Assembly: GCF_003149745.1 (NCBI RefSeq)
Contig: NZ_QGEG01000002.1
Span: forward strand, 1,302,001-1,366,000
Source: Flagellimonas aquimarina
Lineage (GTDB): Bacteria > Bacteroidota > Bacteroidia > Flavobacteriales > Flavobacteriaceae
Direction: 5' to 3'
DNA length: 64,000 nt
In this document: positions 50,519 through 59,969 of the stretch, one piece after another
How positions within the stretch are numbered: the stretch's first letter is position 1
Layout: each line of letters begins with the position of its first letter
The notes under the pieces: generated by a model
Database searches by the model: none
The model's input: only the letters and a program-made list of their open reading frames with translations
Told to the model about the DNA's origin: nothing
Made by a program: the position numbers and the translations under genes

Positions 50519-50526
50519 TAAATTTG
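50519..50526 (+). promoter_or_regulatory. Candidate -7 box (TAAATTTG) 4 bases before the DUF294 ATG
   Basis: TAAATTTG-TGGC-ATG. The tRNA terminator upstream means this gene needs its own promoter, which strengthens the box. A -33 TTTG at 19 bases is not seen. Confidence 0.5.
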
Positions 50527-50530
50527 TGGC

Positions 50531-52450
50531 ATGAAAAACACCATTTCTGAACGTGTTGCAGATTTTCTCAAAAACTTCCCTCCTTTCAACAACTTGGAAG
50601 AAAATCAGTTACAAAAGCTTTCCTATGAAGTATCAATTATATACAAAGAAAACAACAGTATAATTTTCACAGAAAACGAGACCCCTCATGAACACTTTTA
50701 TGTAGTGCACAAAGGTGCCATAGCACTCGCAAAAAAAGAAACGACCAGTGTTCTTGATATTTGCGACGAAGGGGATATTTTTGGTTTGCGACCATTAATG
50801 GCAAAAGAGAATTACAAGTTAGAAGCAAAGGCACATGAGGAAACCATACTTTACGCTATCCCTATCAAAGAATTTAAGCCCATTGCTCTAGAAAACAAAC
50901 AAGTTGGAGATTTTTTAATAGAAAGTTTTGCATCTAATACCCGCAATCCATATTCCCTAAAGCATAGTGGAAAACTTTATGGAATTTCCAATAATGTTGA
51001 TACCAGTCCCGAAAGTAAGCTTCTAGACCTCCAGCCTGTTCGTTACTCCACAAACTTGGTCACTTGTGCAGAAAACACCAAAATAAAGGTTGTCGCCAAC
51101 ACAATGACCATTAACAATGTTGGATGTATTCTGGTTATAAAAGAAAACCTTCCTGTTGGTATTATCACTGATAAAGATATCAGAAACAAAATTTTCACCG
51201 GCCTTGTGCCCATAACTGGAACTGCAAAAGAAGTCATGACATCCCCTGTCATCACCTATCCAAAAGAACTTACGATTACGCAGGCCCAAATGGCAATGAT
51301 GAAAAGCAACATAAGTCATTTATGCTTAACTGAGGATGGAACACCTGAAACTCCTGCGGTTGGGATACTGTCCAAACAAGATGTTATGGTAGCGATCGGT
51401 AACAACCCAGCGGTATTGATGAGGGCCATTAAAATATGTGCCAGTACAAAAAGACTACGTTCTATTAGGCATGGAGTAATGAACTTACTTAGAGGCTATT
51501 TAGATGAAAATATTCCTATAAGACTCATTTCAAAAATTATATCGGAATTAAATGACGCCACAATAAAACAAGTAATCAAAATTGTTATTAAAAATATGGA
51601 TGCAGAACCTCCTGTTAGATTTGCTTGGTTAACCATGGGCAGTCAAGGAAGGAGCGAGCAATTGTTGAACACAGATCAGGACAACGCCATTCTTTTTGAA
51701 GATGTTCCCAAAAAAAAGCAAAAAGAGACTACCGATTACTTTTTAAAACTTGGGGCCATTATAACCAAGGAACTTAACACCATAGGTTATGAGTATTGTC
51801 CAGCAGAAATGATGGCTTCCAATCCACTATGGTGCCATAGCTTAAGCGAATGGAAAGAGGTTACCACTCATTGGATAAGTAATCCAGGACCGGATGAAGT
51901 ACTTTTGTCCTCTATCTTTTTTGATTATAATGTTACTTATGGAGATAAAAAACTAGCGAGTGAGCTTTCTAAACACATTTTTGAAAGTGTGGAAAAACAT
52001 CCGCTGTTTTTAACCCATTTAGCCAGTGGAGCATTGCAGAATCCCTCGCCTAGTGGATTCTTTAGAGATTTTTTAGTAGAACAAGATGGAGCGCATAAAG
52101 ATTTTTTCGACCTTAAACTACGTGCATTAATGCCACTAATAGACGCCGCAAGGGTCTTGATCCTATCCCACTCGGTAAAGTCCATCAATAATACTGCAGA
52201 ACGTTATGAGAAACTGGCAGAACTGGAACCTCAAAACAAGGAATTCTATTTGGCATGTTCATATGCCAGCAAGGCCTTGTTAAAGTTTAGAACCATTCAA
52301 GGTTTGCTGCACAATGACTCTGGTAGGTTTATTGCTTTGGAAAAACTCAACAAAGAAGAGAAAATAAAACTCAAAAGAACCTTTAAGACAATTAAGGAAG
52401 TTCAAGATTTATTGCAGATACGGTTCCAAATCAAGAATATTTTAGGGTAA
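50531..52450 (+). CDS. cNMP-binding, CBS-pair and DUF294 nucleotidyltransferase-like protein
   Basis: 639 residues in four parts. Residues 1-150: cyclic-nucleotide-binding-like fold (HFYVVHKGAIALAKKE, CDEGDIFGLRPLMAKE). Residues 170-290: two CBS domains (NNVGCILVIKENLPVGIITD, MMKSNISHLCLTEDGTPETP). About 300-460: DUF294, with the nucleotidyltransferase motif MGSQGRSEQLLNTDQDNAIL at 368-387, giving the GS and paired Asp of GlnD-like enzymes. About 480-635: helical substrate-binding part. Its stop overlaps the start of a DEDDh exonuclease gene. The location opposite acetyl-CoA synthetase suggests a regulatory nucleotidyl transfer in acetate metabolism; this is inferred. Confidence 0.92.
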   Translation: MKNTISERVADFLKNFPPFNNLEENQLQKLSYEVSIIYKENNSIIFTENETPHEHFYVVHKGAIALAKKETTSVLDICDEGDIFGLRPLMAKENYKLEAKAHEETILYAIPIKEFKPIALENKQVGDFLIESFASNTRNPYSLKHSGKLYGISNNVDTSPESKLLDLQPVRYSTNLVTCAENTKIKVVANTMTINNVGCILVIKENLPVGIITDKDIRNKIFTGLVPITGTAKEVMTSPVITYPKELTITQAQMAMMKSNISHLCLTEDGTPETPAVGILSKQDVMVAIGNNPAVLMRAIKICASTKRLRSIRHGVMNLLRGYLDENIPIRLISKIISELNDATIKQVIKIVIKNMDAEPPVRFAWLTMGSQGRSEQLLNTDQDNAILFEDVPKKKQKETTDYFLKLGAIITKELNTIGYEYCPAEMMASNPLWCHSLSEWKEVTTHWISNPGPDEVLLSSIFFDYNVTYGDKKLASELSKHIFESVEKHPLFLTHLASGALQNPSPSGFFRDFLVEQDGAHKDFFDLKLRALMPLIDAARVLILSHSVKSINNTAERYEKLAELEPQNKEFYLACSYASKALLKFRTIQGLLHNDSGRFIALEKLNKEEKIKLKRTFKTIKEVQDLLQIRFQIKNILG

Positions 52451-53127
52451 TGAAACTTTTCCAAAAGAAAAAACAAACAGATTTACCTGCTTTCTGGAAG
52501 GATTATTCCAATCAATTTATAAATAAGCTTCCTGTCAATATCAATGAAAATGAGTTTGTGATTTTCGATACGGAAACCACAGGTTTTAGTTTTGACAAAG
52601 ATAGAATCCTTAGCATTGGAGCGGTAAAACTCATCAACAAAAATATATTGGTTAAAAAAAGTTTTGAGGTCTATATTTCCCAAACTCATTATGATTCCAA
52701 TAGTGCTGAAATCCATGGTATTTTAAAAAAAGGAAATAAAGAATGTATTACTGAAATTGAAGCATTGGAGCAATTTTTAACCTACATTAAAAACCATGTT
52801 TTGGTCGGGCATCATGTACTATTTGATATTGCAATGGTCAATGAAGCTCTAAAACGAAATGGATTGCCCAAACTGAAGAATAAAACACTTGATACGGGAT
52901 TACTTTACAAAAGAACCTTGCTTACTACTGCTGTACTTCAAAAAAAAGAGCAGTATTCCTTGGATGATTTAGCGGAAAAGTTCAACATTTCTAAAAAAGA
53001 TAGACATACCGCTTTAGGAGATGCTTATATCACCGTAATTGCTTTCCTAGCCATTTTGGATAAACTCAAACCAAAAAGTCTTGTTGACCTTATCAAAAAA
53101 CAAAAGCCGCCTAAATTTGGTCTTTGA
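52450..53127 (+). CDS. DnaQ-like 3'-5' exonuclease (DEDDh)
   Basis: 225 residues. The DEDDh residues are all visible: Asp40 and Glu42 in FVIFDTETTGFS, Asp in LVGHHVLFDIAMVNEAL near 125, and His/Asp in DRHTALGDAY near 184-189. It is longer than a bare exonuclease domain only by a basic N-terminal 30 residues. A polymerase III epsilon role is possible, but the tight coupling to the DUF294 gene (TAATG overlap) suggests a partner function, for instance removing a nucleotide from a modified target. It converges on acs with a 3-base gap. Confidence 0.88.
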   Translation: MKLFQKKKQTDLPAFWKDYSNQFINKLPVNINENEFVIFDTETTGFSFDKDRILSIGAVKLINKNILVKKSFEVYISQTHYDSNSAEIHGILKKGNKECITEIEALEQFLTYIKNHVLVGHHVLFDIAMVNEALKRNGLPKLKNKTLDTGLLYKRTLLTTAVLQKKEQYSLDDLAEKFNISKKDRHTALGDAYITVIAFLAILDKLKPKSLVDLIKKQKPPKFGL

Positions 53128-53130
53128 TAA

Positions 53131-55038
53131 TTATAAGCTTTCTTCTATAATTTGGTCTACAATTTCGGGGTTCAACAACGTTGAAATATCTCCTAAATTA
53201 CCAGTTTCTTTCGAAGCAATTTTTCTAAGAATACGGCGCATGATCTTTCCACTGCGTGTTTTTGGCAAACCAGGTACAAATTGAATTTTATTCAATTTAG
53301 CAATTGGACCAATATGTTCCGTAATCATCTGATTGATTTCCTTTTTTAGATTATCGCGATCTCTAGACTCTCCTGTCTCTTTTAGAATAACATAACCATA
53401 CAAAGCATTTCCTTTAATGTCATGCGGAAAACCAACTATAGCAGATTCTGCAACTGCTGGATGTTCATTAATTGCATCTTCAATAGGTGCCGTACCTAAA
53501 TTATGTCCAGAAACGATAATGACATCATCAACCCTTCCGGTTATTCTATAATAACCTACTTCATCTCTTAAGGCTCCATCACCGGTAAAGTATTTACCTT
53601 CATAAGCAGAAAAATAGGTGTCCTTATAACGTTGATGATCTCCCCAAATAGTTCTAGCTATGGAAGGCCATGGAAATTTAATGCACAATCGGCCATCCAC
53701 TTGATTTCCCTTAATTTCTTTCCCATTTTCATCCATTAAGGCGGGCTGAATTCCTGGCATTGGCAGAGTAGCATATGTGGGTTTGGTTGGTGTTGAAAAT
53801 GGAATTGGAGAAATGAGAACACCACCAGTTTCTGTTTGCCACCATGTATCTACAATAGGGCATTTCTTTTCACCAACGTGGTCATTATACCAGTGCCAAG
53901 CTTCTTCATTTATTGGTTCTCCCACGGTACCTAAAACCTTCAAACTAGAGAGGTCATATTTGGTCACAAAGTCTAAATTCTCTTTCGCCAAAGCTCTGAT
54001 TGCCGTTGGCGCGGTATAAAACTGAGTAATTTTGTGCTTTTGAACAATCTCCCAAAATCGACCAAAATCTGGATACGAAGGAACACCTTCAAACATTACT
54101 GTAGTGGCGCCATTAGTCAAAGGACCATAAACAATATAGGAATGCCCCGTAATCCAACCAATATCGGCAGTACACCAGTAAATATCTTCTTCTCTATATT
54201 GAAACACGTTTTTAAAAGTGTATGCAGTGTAAACCATATAGCCGGCTGTACTGTGCATCATCCCTTTTGGTCGACCAGTTGATCCAGAAGTATATAGGAT
54301 AAAAAGAGGGTCTTCAGCATCCATAATTTCGGGAACACAATCAGAATATGCTTTATCCAACAATGGTTGTAACCAATGGTCACGGTCTTTTTCCATGGAA
54401 ATTTCGGCATTGGTCCGTTTTGCCACAAGTACCGTTTCTACACCAGGACATTGGGTTAGTGCATCATCCACTATGCCTTTTAAATCGATTGTCTTATTGC
54501 CTCTAAAGGAACCATCGGAGGTAAGCACCATTTTTGCTTCGCAATCATTAATTCTGGTTGCTAAAGCGGTGGAGGAAAAGCCAGCAAAAACTACAGAATG
54601 AATCGCGCCTATTCTTGCACAGGCCAAGACTGAAATGGCCAACTCTGGAATCATTGGCAAATAAATTACTACCCTGTCCCCTTTTTGGATGCCCTTATCT
54701 TTTAAAACATTGGCAAACTTACATACACGCTCATGTAACTGCGTATACGTAATATGTTGTGCTTCTTCTTTTGGGTCATTGGGTTCAAAAAGAATTGCCG
54801 TTTTATCTCCACGAATTCGCAAATGCCTATCAATACAATTCTCGGTAATGTTCAGTTGAGCACCATCAAACCATTTGATTTCAGGTTTGGAAAAATCCCA
54901 ATCCAAAACTGTGTTCCATTTTTTGCGCCAAACAAAATGTTCTTCAGCTACTTCTTCCCAAAAATCCTCAGGGTTTCGCACCGATTTCCGGTATACTTGA
55001 AAGTATTCTTCTAAATGTTTGATGTGGTAATTGCTCAT
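53131..55038 (-). CDS. acs: Acetyl-coenzyme A synthetase
   Basis: 635 residues, full length. It makes acetyl-CoA from acetate, ATP and CoA. ILYTSGSTGRPKGMMHSTAG near 255 (AMP-binding), VDTWWQTETGGVLISPIP near 400, and the C-terminal catalytic Lys motif KTRSGKIMRRILRKIA near 600 (the usual acetylation-regulated site). YWCTADIGWITGHSYIVYGP is typical of Acs. It is encoded near an ActP-type symporter on the same strand and faces the DUF294/exonuclease pair. Confidence 0.96.
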   Translation of the reverse strand: MSNYHIKHLEEYFQVYRKSVRNPEDFWEEVAEEHFVWRKKWNTVLDWDFSKPEIKWFDGAQLNITENCIDRHLRIRGDKTAILFEPNDPKEEAQHITYTQLHERVCKFANVLKDKGIQKGDRVVIYLPMIPELAISVLACARIGAIHSVVFAGFSSTALATRINDCEAKMVLTSDGSFRGNKTIDLKGIVDDALTQCPGVETVLVAKRTNAEISMEKDRDHWLQPLLDKAYSDCVPEIMDAEDPLFILYTSGSTGRPKGMMHSTAGYMVYTAYTFKNVFQYREEDIYWCTADIGWITGHSYIVYGPLTNGATTVMFEGVPSYPDFGRFWEIVQKHKITQFYTAPTAIRALAKENLDFVTKYDLSSLKVLGTVGEPINEEAWHWYNDHVGEKKCPIVDTWWQTETGGVLISPIPFSTPTKPTYATLPMPGIQPALMDENGKEIKGNQVDGRLCIKFPWPSIARTIWGDHQRYKDTYFSAYEGKYFTGDGALRDEVGYYRITGRVDDVIIVSGHNLGTAPIEDAINEHPAVAESAIVGFPHDIKGNALYGYVILKETGESRDRDNLKKEINQMITEHIGPIAKLNKIQFVPGLPKTRSGKIMRRILRKIASKETGNLGDISTLLNPEIVDQIIEESL

Positions 55039-55265
55039 GGGTGAACTCGAAAATTTTGAACTTTAAAAATAACAAAAAAGAAACAGCGCTTTCACTATTA
55101 CATGATTTATCGACAGAAGTAGTTCTCATGACCTCAACTTACAAAACAGCATCGACTAATGACAATTCAAAAGAGAATCACTCAGATATTCTCTGTAATT
55201 AAGTGCAGAAAAAAACGCAAATTACATTAAGGTTTGCATTTTTTTGATTCTACCACTGTCTTCTG
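55039..55265. other. Gap between acs and the di-haem protein gene
   Basis: These 227 bases hold no supported gene. A possible weak terminator of the di-haem protein gene lies at 55211-55245. The rest is AT-rich and should include the acs promoter, but no clear TAnnTTTG box was found. Confidence 0.5.
55211..55245. terminator. Weak bidirectional terminator after the di-haem protein gene
   Basis: A 5-bp stem GCAAA (55217-55221) / TTTGC (55233-55237) is flanked by A-run and T-run on both sides. It lies 21 bases after the stop of the di-haem gene on the minus strand. Confidence 0.45.
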
Positions 55266-56750
55266 TTATAGACATAGCATATAAGCTGTTAGGGCTTTTT
55301 TTTCTTTTTTTGTTAGTTTCAGCTCCAACACAAGATTAAAAAACTCAACTGTATCATCTAATGTGGGCAATCTATCATCATGAAGATATGGCGGCGAATC
55401 TTTTATCCCTCGAAGAGGGAAAGTTTTGATAGGTCCTTCTGGACGACCTTTATAAAATCGTTCTATTTTTAAATCATGCATATAATCATCTACAAAGGCT
55501 GGTCCGTAATGACATGATGCACATTTGGCTTTTCCTCTAAACAATTTTTCTCCAAACAACTCCTGCTCCGTTGCCTTTTCAGGAATCAAATTGCTCATGG
55601 CATCCAATTTAGGTGCAGGTGGAAAATTCAACATAGCATTAAAATCTCCCATTCTGTTTGCCACGGATTTTTGATGTCCTCTTGGACCGATATGTTGCAT
55701 CATACCAGGATCCCCATCAAAATATTCCTCAATCTCCGCAAAATGATCCATGCTCCTCACGGATCTTTTTGAAGCAAGTTGCATTAAGTTATAATTACCT
55801 CTCATGGATGGCGTACCTACACGCAATCGTGCCAAATGAGGCCGACTATCTGGAGCCAGCTCAAATGCGCCATTGGTATGCCCATTTACATGACAAGAAA
55901 AACAGGAAACTCCTGCGCTCGCCTCTTCCGTAACCCTATGGGTTGTTTGATTAAACCAGGTTGTAGGTGTTGGTCTCACCAACTCCTTAAGTCCTTCCAT
56001 TTGTTCTGGGGTCAATAGCCCATTAAATATTTCATAATAATTGGATAGAGTAACTTCCCTTCCATTCGTTACATCTCCAAGCTCTTTATGTGTAGTAAGA
56101 AACATTGGTGGAGGAAATTCGGGTAAATATTCATCCGGATAATCGTGACCTACATCTATTCTATTATGCTCTGGATGGACTGCGTTCCAGCTATCTGGAA
56201 AAACCATGTGTGCCGTGGAAGCCAATGGATGTGCCAATGGCTTGAAGGGAAATAGGTCTTTTTCTTTAATCTCCATTGTCGATAATTTGGAAAGCTCCTC
56301 GTATGACCGAACACCCTTTGACAGCCTAGAAACTGGCCCTTTCATAATTGGTTTTCTACCTCCCGACATAAATTCTCCTTCAATAACTTCGTTTGAGAAG
56401 TTATATCTGGAATTCATATAGGAATCAATATCCATCATCAATTTTGGCTTTTGGTTTTTATGAAACTTCAACCATTCTTCCCACTCCATTGGTAGCTTGG
56501 GATCCATAAAAGAGGATTTCCCAATACCTCCATATTTCCACAAATCGAAAGGTGTTCGTTCTCCTTTTTTTACTTCTGGAAACGGGATTAAAGAATCTAT
56601 ATGACCTGATCCCAATCCATAATCAGGTTCAATATAATCGTCAACTACTGCTCCAGGGGATTGTAATAAATGTAATTTGGTGTTTACTATCTGAAAACTC
56701 AAAAGAAGAAAAGCTCCAGTAAGTGAAAAATATAAGATTTTTCTTTTCAT
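55266..56750 (-). CDS. Di-haem cytochrome c peroxidase-like protein
   Basis: 494 residues. An N-terminal hydrophobic segment (ILYFSLTGAFLLLSFQIVNT) directs it to the periplasm. Two haem-binding CxxCH motifs, CFSCH near 282 and CASCH near 409, are separated by the spacing of MauG/cytochrome c peroxidases. RPHLARLRVGTPSMRGN and FFNLVLELKLTKKEKKALTA are family-like. The first 230 residues are an extension of unknown function. Longer than typical CcpA (about 330). Haem attachment would be by CcsBA. It lies between acs and actP on the same strand, but with gaps of about 200 bases. Confidence 0.85.
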   Translation of the reverse strand: MKRKILYFSLTGAFLLLSFQIVNTKLHLLQSPGAVVDDYIEPDYGLGSGHIDSLIPFPEVKKGERTPFDLWKYGGIGKSSFMDPKLPMEWEEWLKFHKNQKPKLMMDIDSYMNSRYNFSNEVIEGEFMSGGRKPIMKGPVSRLSKGVRSYEELSKLSTMEIKEKDLFPFKPLAHPLASTAHMVFPDSWNAVHPEHNRIDVGHDYPDEYLPEFPPPMFLTTHKELGDVTNGREVTLSNYYEIFNGLLTPEQMEGLKELVRPTPTTWFNQTTHRVTEEASAGVSCFSCHVNGHTNGAFELAPDSRPHLARLRVGTPSMRGNYNLMQLASKRSVRSMDHFAEIEEYFDGDPGMMQHIGPRGHQKSVANRMGDFNAMLNFPPAPKLDAMSNLIPEKATEQELFGEKLFRGKAKCASCHYGPAFVDDYMHDLKIERFYKGRPEGPIKTFPLRGIKDSPPYLHDDRLPTLDDTVEFFNLVLELKLTKKEKKALTAYMLCL

Positions 56751-56951
56751 TCATGACTAATTTTGGACGTTATTCATTTCTAAAGTAGGGCAAATGTTAA
56801 TTGACAACAAATGACTTTTATCATGAAAATCAACCAAAAAATAGTTTAATCGTTTATATTTTGCTATTCTTCAAAAGGTAACGTTCAAATTTATTAACAT
56901 CGAATCCTAACAAGAATCGAATGTAGTAATCACTAACTAAAATCCTAAAAA

Positions 56952-58727
56952 TCAATGATTACTGGCATCACCAGCTCCGCTTGGAATTCTAATGTTCTCT
57001 ACGATTTCTTGAACTTTTTGAGGTGGTGGAGAAGTAAATTGTGAAATAACTAATGCCACAGCAAAGTTGACCAACATCCCCACGGTACCAAATCCTTCTG
57101 GGGAAATACCAAACCACCAATTGTCCGCGCCACTAGTTTCCGGGTTTCCAACCCAACCAAGTTTAAAACGGGCAATATAATACGTTGTTATGGCCAAGCC
57201 AGCTACCATACCAGAGATGGCTCCTTCCCTATTCATCCGTTTGCTAAATATGCCCATAACAATTGCTGGAAAAAAAGATGAAGCCGCCAATCCAAATGCC
57301 AGTGCCACTACCGAGGCCACAAAACCAGGTGGATTAATGCCAAAGTAGCCTGCAACTATTACCGCAAGTACTGCGGAGAGACGGGCAATCAACAACTCCT
57401 TTTTGTCAGAAATATCTCTTGCCAACTGCTTTTTAATCAAATCATGAGAAATGGAAGTTGAAATTACCAACAACAAACCAGCTGCCGTTGAAAGTGCCGC
57501 AGCCAAACCACCGGCTGCTACCAAGGCAATAATCCAATTGGGCAGTCCCGCAATTTCAGGATTTGCCAGTACGGTAATATCTCTATCCACATACAGCTCA
57601 TTTGCTGTTGTGCTAGGGTTAGTGATCTTTCGTTGTCCAAAATCGGCTCGACCTTCAATAAATTGAGGCTTTTTACCTTCAATTGCAGAACCAGGTAAAT
57701 ATTGAATCTTTCCATCACCATTTTTATCTGTCCATGCAATCAGACCCGTATCTTCCCATTTAGTGAACCAAGAAGGAATCTCTTTATAGGGTGTGTTTTG
57801 AACGGTCTCCATTAAATTGGTACGTGCAAAAACAGCTATGGCAGGCGCAGTTGTGTAGAGAATCGCAATAAATAATAGCGCATACCCCGCAGATTTTCGC
57901 GCATCTTTTACCTTGGGAACAGTAAAAAATCGAATGATAACATGGGGTAATCCAGCGGTACCCATCATCAAAGCGGCTGTAATAAAAAAGACATCTGTTT
58001 TAGATTTGGTGCCATCTGTGTAGGCAGTAAAACCAAGTTCTGTCATGAGACCGTCCAATTTATCCAACAGATATACACCATCTTCACCTGCAGAACCAAA
58101 TCCCAATTGCGGAATTGGATTGCCTGTTGCCATAATCGATATGAAAATAGCCGGCACCATAAAAGCAAAAATGAGCACGCAGTATTGTGCAACTTGGGTA
58201 TAGGTAATACCTTTCATTCCACCCAAAAAGGCATAGAACAATACAACCGCCATCCCAATATATACTCCTGTGTTTACCTCAACATCCAAAAAGCGAGAAA
58301 AAACCACACCTACTCCACGCATTTGACCTGCCACATATGTAAATGACACAAAAAGCGCAGCCACAACGGCTACTGTTCGCGCAACATTGGAGTAATACCT
58401 ATCACCTATAAAATCTGGTACGGTAAACTTTCCAAATTTTCGTAAATATGGGGCAAGTAATAATGCCAATAAGACATAACCTCCTGTCCATCCCATTAAG
58501 TACACAGAACCATCATACCCTGAAAAGGCTATAATGCCCGCCATACCCAAAAAAGAGGCGGCTGACATCCAATCAGCTGCTGTGGCCAGGCCATTTGCTA
58601 AAGGAGAAACTCCACCACCGGCAATATAAAATTCTTTGGTTGAACCGGCTCGGGACCAAATAGCTATTCCAATATACAGTGCAAAAGTAATTCCGACAAT
58701 GATAAACGTCCACGTTTGAATTCCCAT
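56952..58727 (-). CDS. actP: Cation/acetate symporter, SSS family
   Basis: 591 residues and about 13 membrane helices. The ActP-type start is TWTFIIVGITFALYIGIAIW, and FYIAGGGVSPLANGLATAAD near 34-52 is distinctive for this subfamily. AALSTAAGLLLVISTSISHD near 408 is the sodium-site region. A soluble insert lies at about 325-385 (KNGDGKIQYLPGSAIEGKK). It is preceded with a 3-base gap by a DUF4212 small-subunit gene and lies near acs, supporting acetate (or other short-chain acid) uptake. Confidence 0.9.
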   Translation of the reverse strand: MGIQTWTFIIVGITFALYIGIAIWSRAGSTKEFYIAGGGVSPLANGLATAADWMSAASFLGMAGIIAFSGYDGSVYLMGWTGGYVLLALLLAPYLRKFGKFTVPDFIGDRYYSNVARTVAVVAALFVSFTYVAGQMRGVGVVFSRFLDVEVNTGVYIGMAVVLFYAFLGGMKGITYTQVAQYCVLIFAFMVPAIFISIMATGNPIPQLGFGSAGEDGVYLLDKLDGLMTELGFTAYTDGTKSKTDVFFITAALMMGTAGLPHVIIRFFTVPKVKDARKSAGYALLFIAILYTTAPAIAVFARTNLMETVQNTPYKEIPSWFTKWEDTGLIAWTDKNGDGKIQYLPGSAIEGKKPQFIEGRADFGQRKITNPSTTANELYVDRDITVLANPEIAGLPNWIIALVAAGGLAAALSTAAGLLLVISTSISHDLIKKQLARDISDKKELLIARLSAVLAVIVAGYFGINPPGFVASVVALAFGLAASSFFPAIVMGIFSKRMNREGAISGMVAGLAITTYYIARFKLGWVGNPETSGADNWWFGISPEGFGTVGMLVNFAVALVISQFTSPPPQKVQEIVENIRIPSGAGDASNH

Positions 58728-58730
58728 AGT

Positions 58731-58985
58731 TTATTCGTTTACCTTGTATTTTTTGTCAAGCTTGTTCATTAAACGGACATAGACAAAAATGAGCAGTACA
58801 AAAACATAAATGGAACCTTGTTGAGCAAACCAAAAGCCCAATTTAAAACCTCCTAAACGAATGGTGTTCAATTCATCTACCAATAAAATACCAAAGCCAT
58901 AGGAAACCAAAAACCAGATGACCAAAAGAATAGCGAGATACTTCAGGTTTTCCCTCCAGTATTTTTTGCGCTGAGAAAGTTCCAT
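58731..58985 (-). CDS. DUF4212 small subunit of a sodium:solute symporter
   Basis: 84 residues with two transmembrane helices (LAILLVIWFLVSYGFGILLV and GSIYVFVLLIFVYVRLMNKL) and a DELNTIRLGGFKLGFWFAQQ loop, typical of DUF4212. The family is found directly before ActP-like symporters, and the gene here ends 3 bases before the actP start. It is probably required for symporter assembly or activity; this is inferred from the strict pairing. Confidence 0.92.
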   Translation of the reverse strand: MELSQRKKYWRENLKYLAILLVIWFLVSYGFGILLVDELNTIRLGGFKLGFWFAQQGSIYVFVLLIFVYVRLMNKLDKKYKVNE

Positions 58986-59009
58986 TTCAAATTTTGAAAT
59001 GGTAAGATA

Positions 59010-59963
59010 TTAAATTGAATTGAGATACGAAGAAACGTTTTGTCCAATACGTTCTTGAATATTGGAAACATCAGCCTTTTGAAAAGTCTCGCCCATAATA
59101 CTCTCGTATAGTTCAATGTATCGTTCAGAGACCGAATTTATGTATGTATCACTCATCTCAGGGACAGATTGTCCTTCCAATCCTTGAAATCCATTGGAAA
59201 TAAGCCATTGGCGCACAAATTCTTTTGATAATTGCTTTTGAGTCTCGCCCTTAGCCTGGCGTTCTTCATAACCTTCAGCATAAAAATACCGGGATGAGTC
59301 TGGTGTATGGATTTCATCTATCAAGACAATCTTACCATCCTTTGTTTTTCCGAACTCATATTTGGTATCAACCAAGATTAATCCTCGCTTGGCTGCAATC
59401 TCTGTTCCTCTTTGGAATAGTGCCCTAGTATACTTTTCCAAAACTTCGTAATCCTCTTTGGATACAATTTCCCTATTCAGGATTTCATTTTTGGAAATAT
59501 CCTCATCATGATCTCCTTTTTCTGCTTTCGTAGCCGGTGTTATAATAGGTTCTGGAAACTTATCGTTTTCCTTCATCCCTTCTGCCATTGGTTCTCCACA
59601 CAACAATCTCTTTCCCGCTTTGTACTCTCTTGCTGCATGACCAGAAAGGTATCCGCGAATGACCATTTCAACTTTAAAGGGCTCACAAGCTTTTCCCACT
59701 GCAACATTGGCATCTGGGGTTGCCATTAACCAGTTAGGCACAATATCTTCTGTGGCTTGCATCATTTTGGTGGCAATCTGATTTAGAATCTGCCCTTTAT
59801 ATGGAATTCCTTTGGGCATTACCACATCAAAAGCTGATAGACGATCTGTAGCGATCATGACCAAAACATCATTTTCCAAAGTATAAACTTCCCTCACTTT
59901 TCCTTTGTAAACGGACTTCTGTCCAACAAAGTGAAAATTGGTATCCATTAAAGTGTTTGACAT
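59010..59963 (-). CDS. purC: Phosphoribosylaminoimidazole-succinocarboxamide synthase
   Basis: 317 residues, the longer form seen in many Bacteroidota. It couples CAIR and aspartate in purine synthesis. [20 protein letters not shown] near 18, [24 protein letters not shown] (here [13 protein letters not shown]) near 97, and [20 protein letters not shown] near 198 are conserved; [11 protein letters not shown] follows. Last 25 bases before the DUF4212 gene. It follows phoH with a 6-base gap. Confidence 0.95.
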   Translation of the reverse strand: MSNTLMDTNFHFVGQKSVYKGKVREVYTLENDVLVMIATDRLSAFDVVMPKGIPYKGQILNQIATKMMQATEDIVPNWLMATPDANVAVGKACEPFKVEMVIRGYLSGHAAREYKAGKRLLCGEPMAEGMKENDKFPEPIITPATKAEKGDHDEDISKNEILNREIVSKEDYEVLEKYTRALFQRGTEIAAKRGLILVDTKYEFGKTKDGKIVLIDEIHTPDSSRYFYAEGYEERQAKGETQKQLSKEFVRQWLISNGFQGLEGQSVPEMSDTYINSVSERYIELYESIMGETFQKADVSNIQERIGQNVSSYLNSI

Positions 59964-59969
59964 GTGTTA

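Noticed and set aside
55144..55218. 24-codon frame in the acs/di-haem gap
   Set aside because: No hydrophobic or conserved pattern, and it runs against both neighbouring genes.
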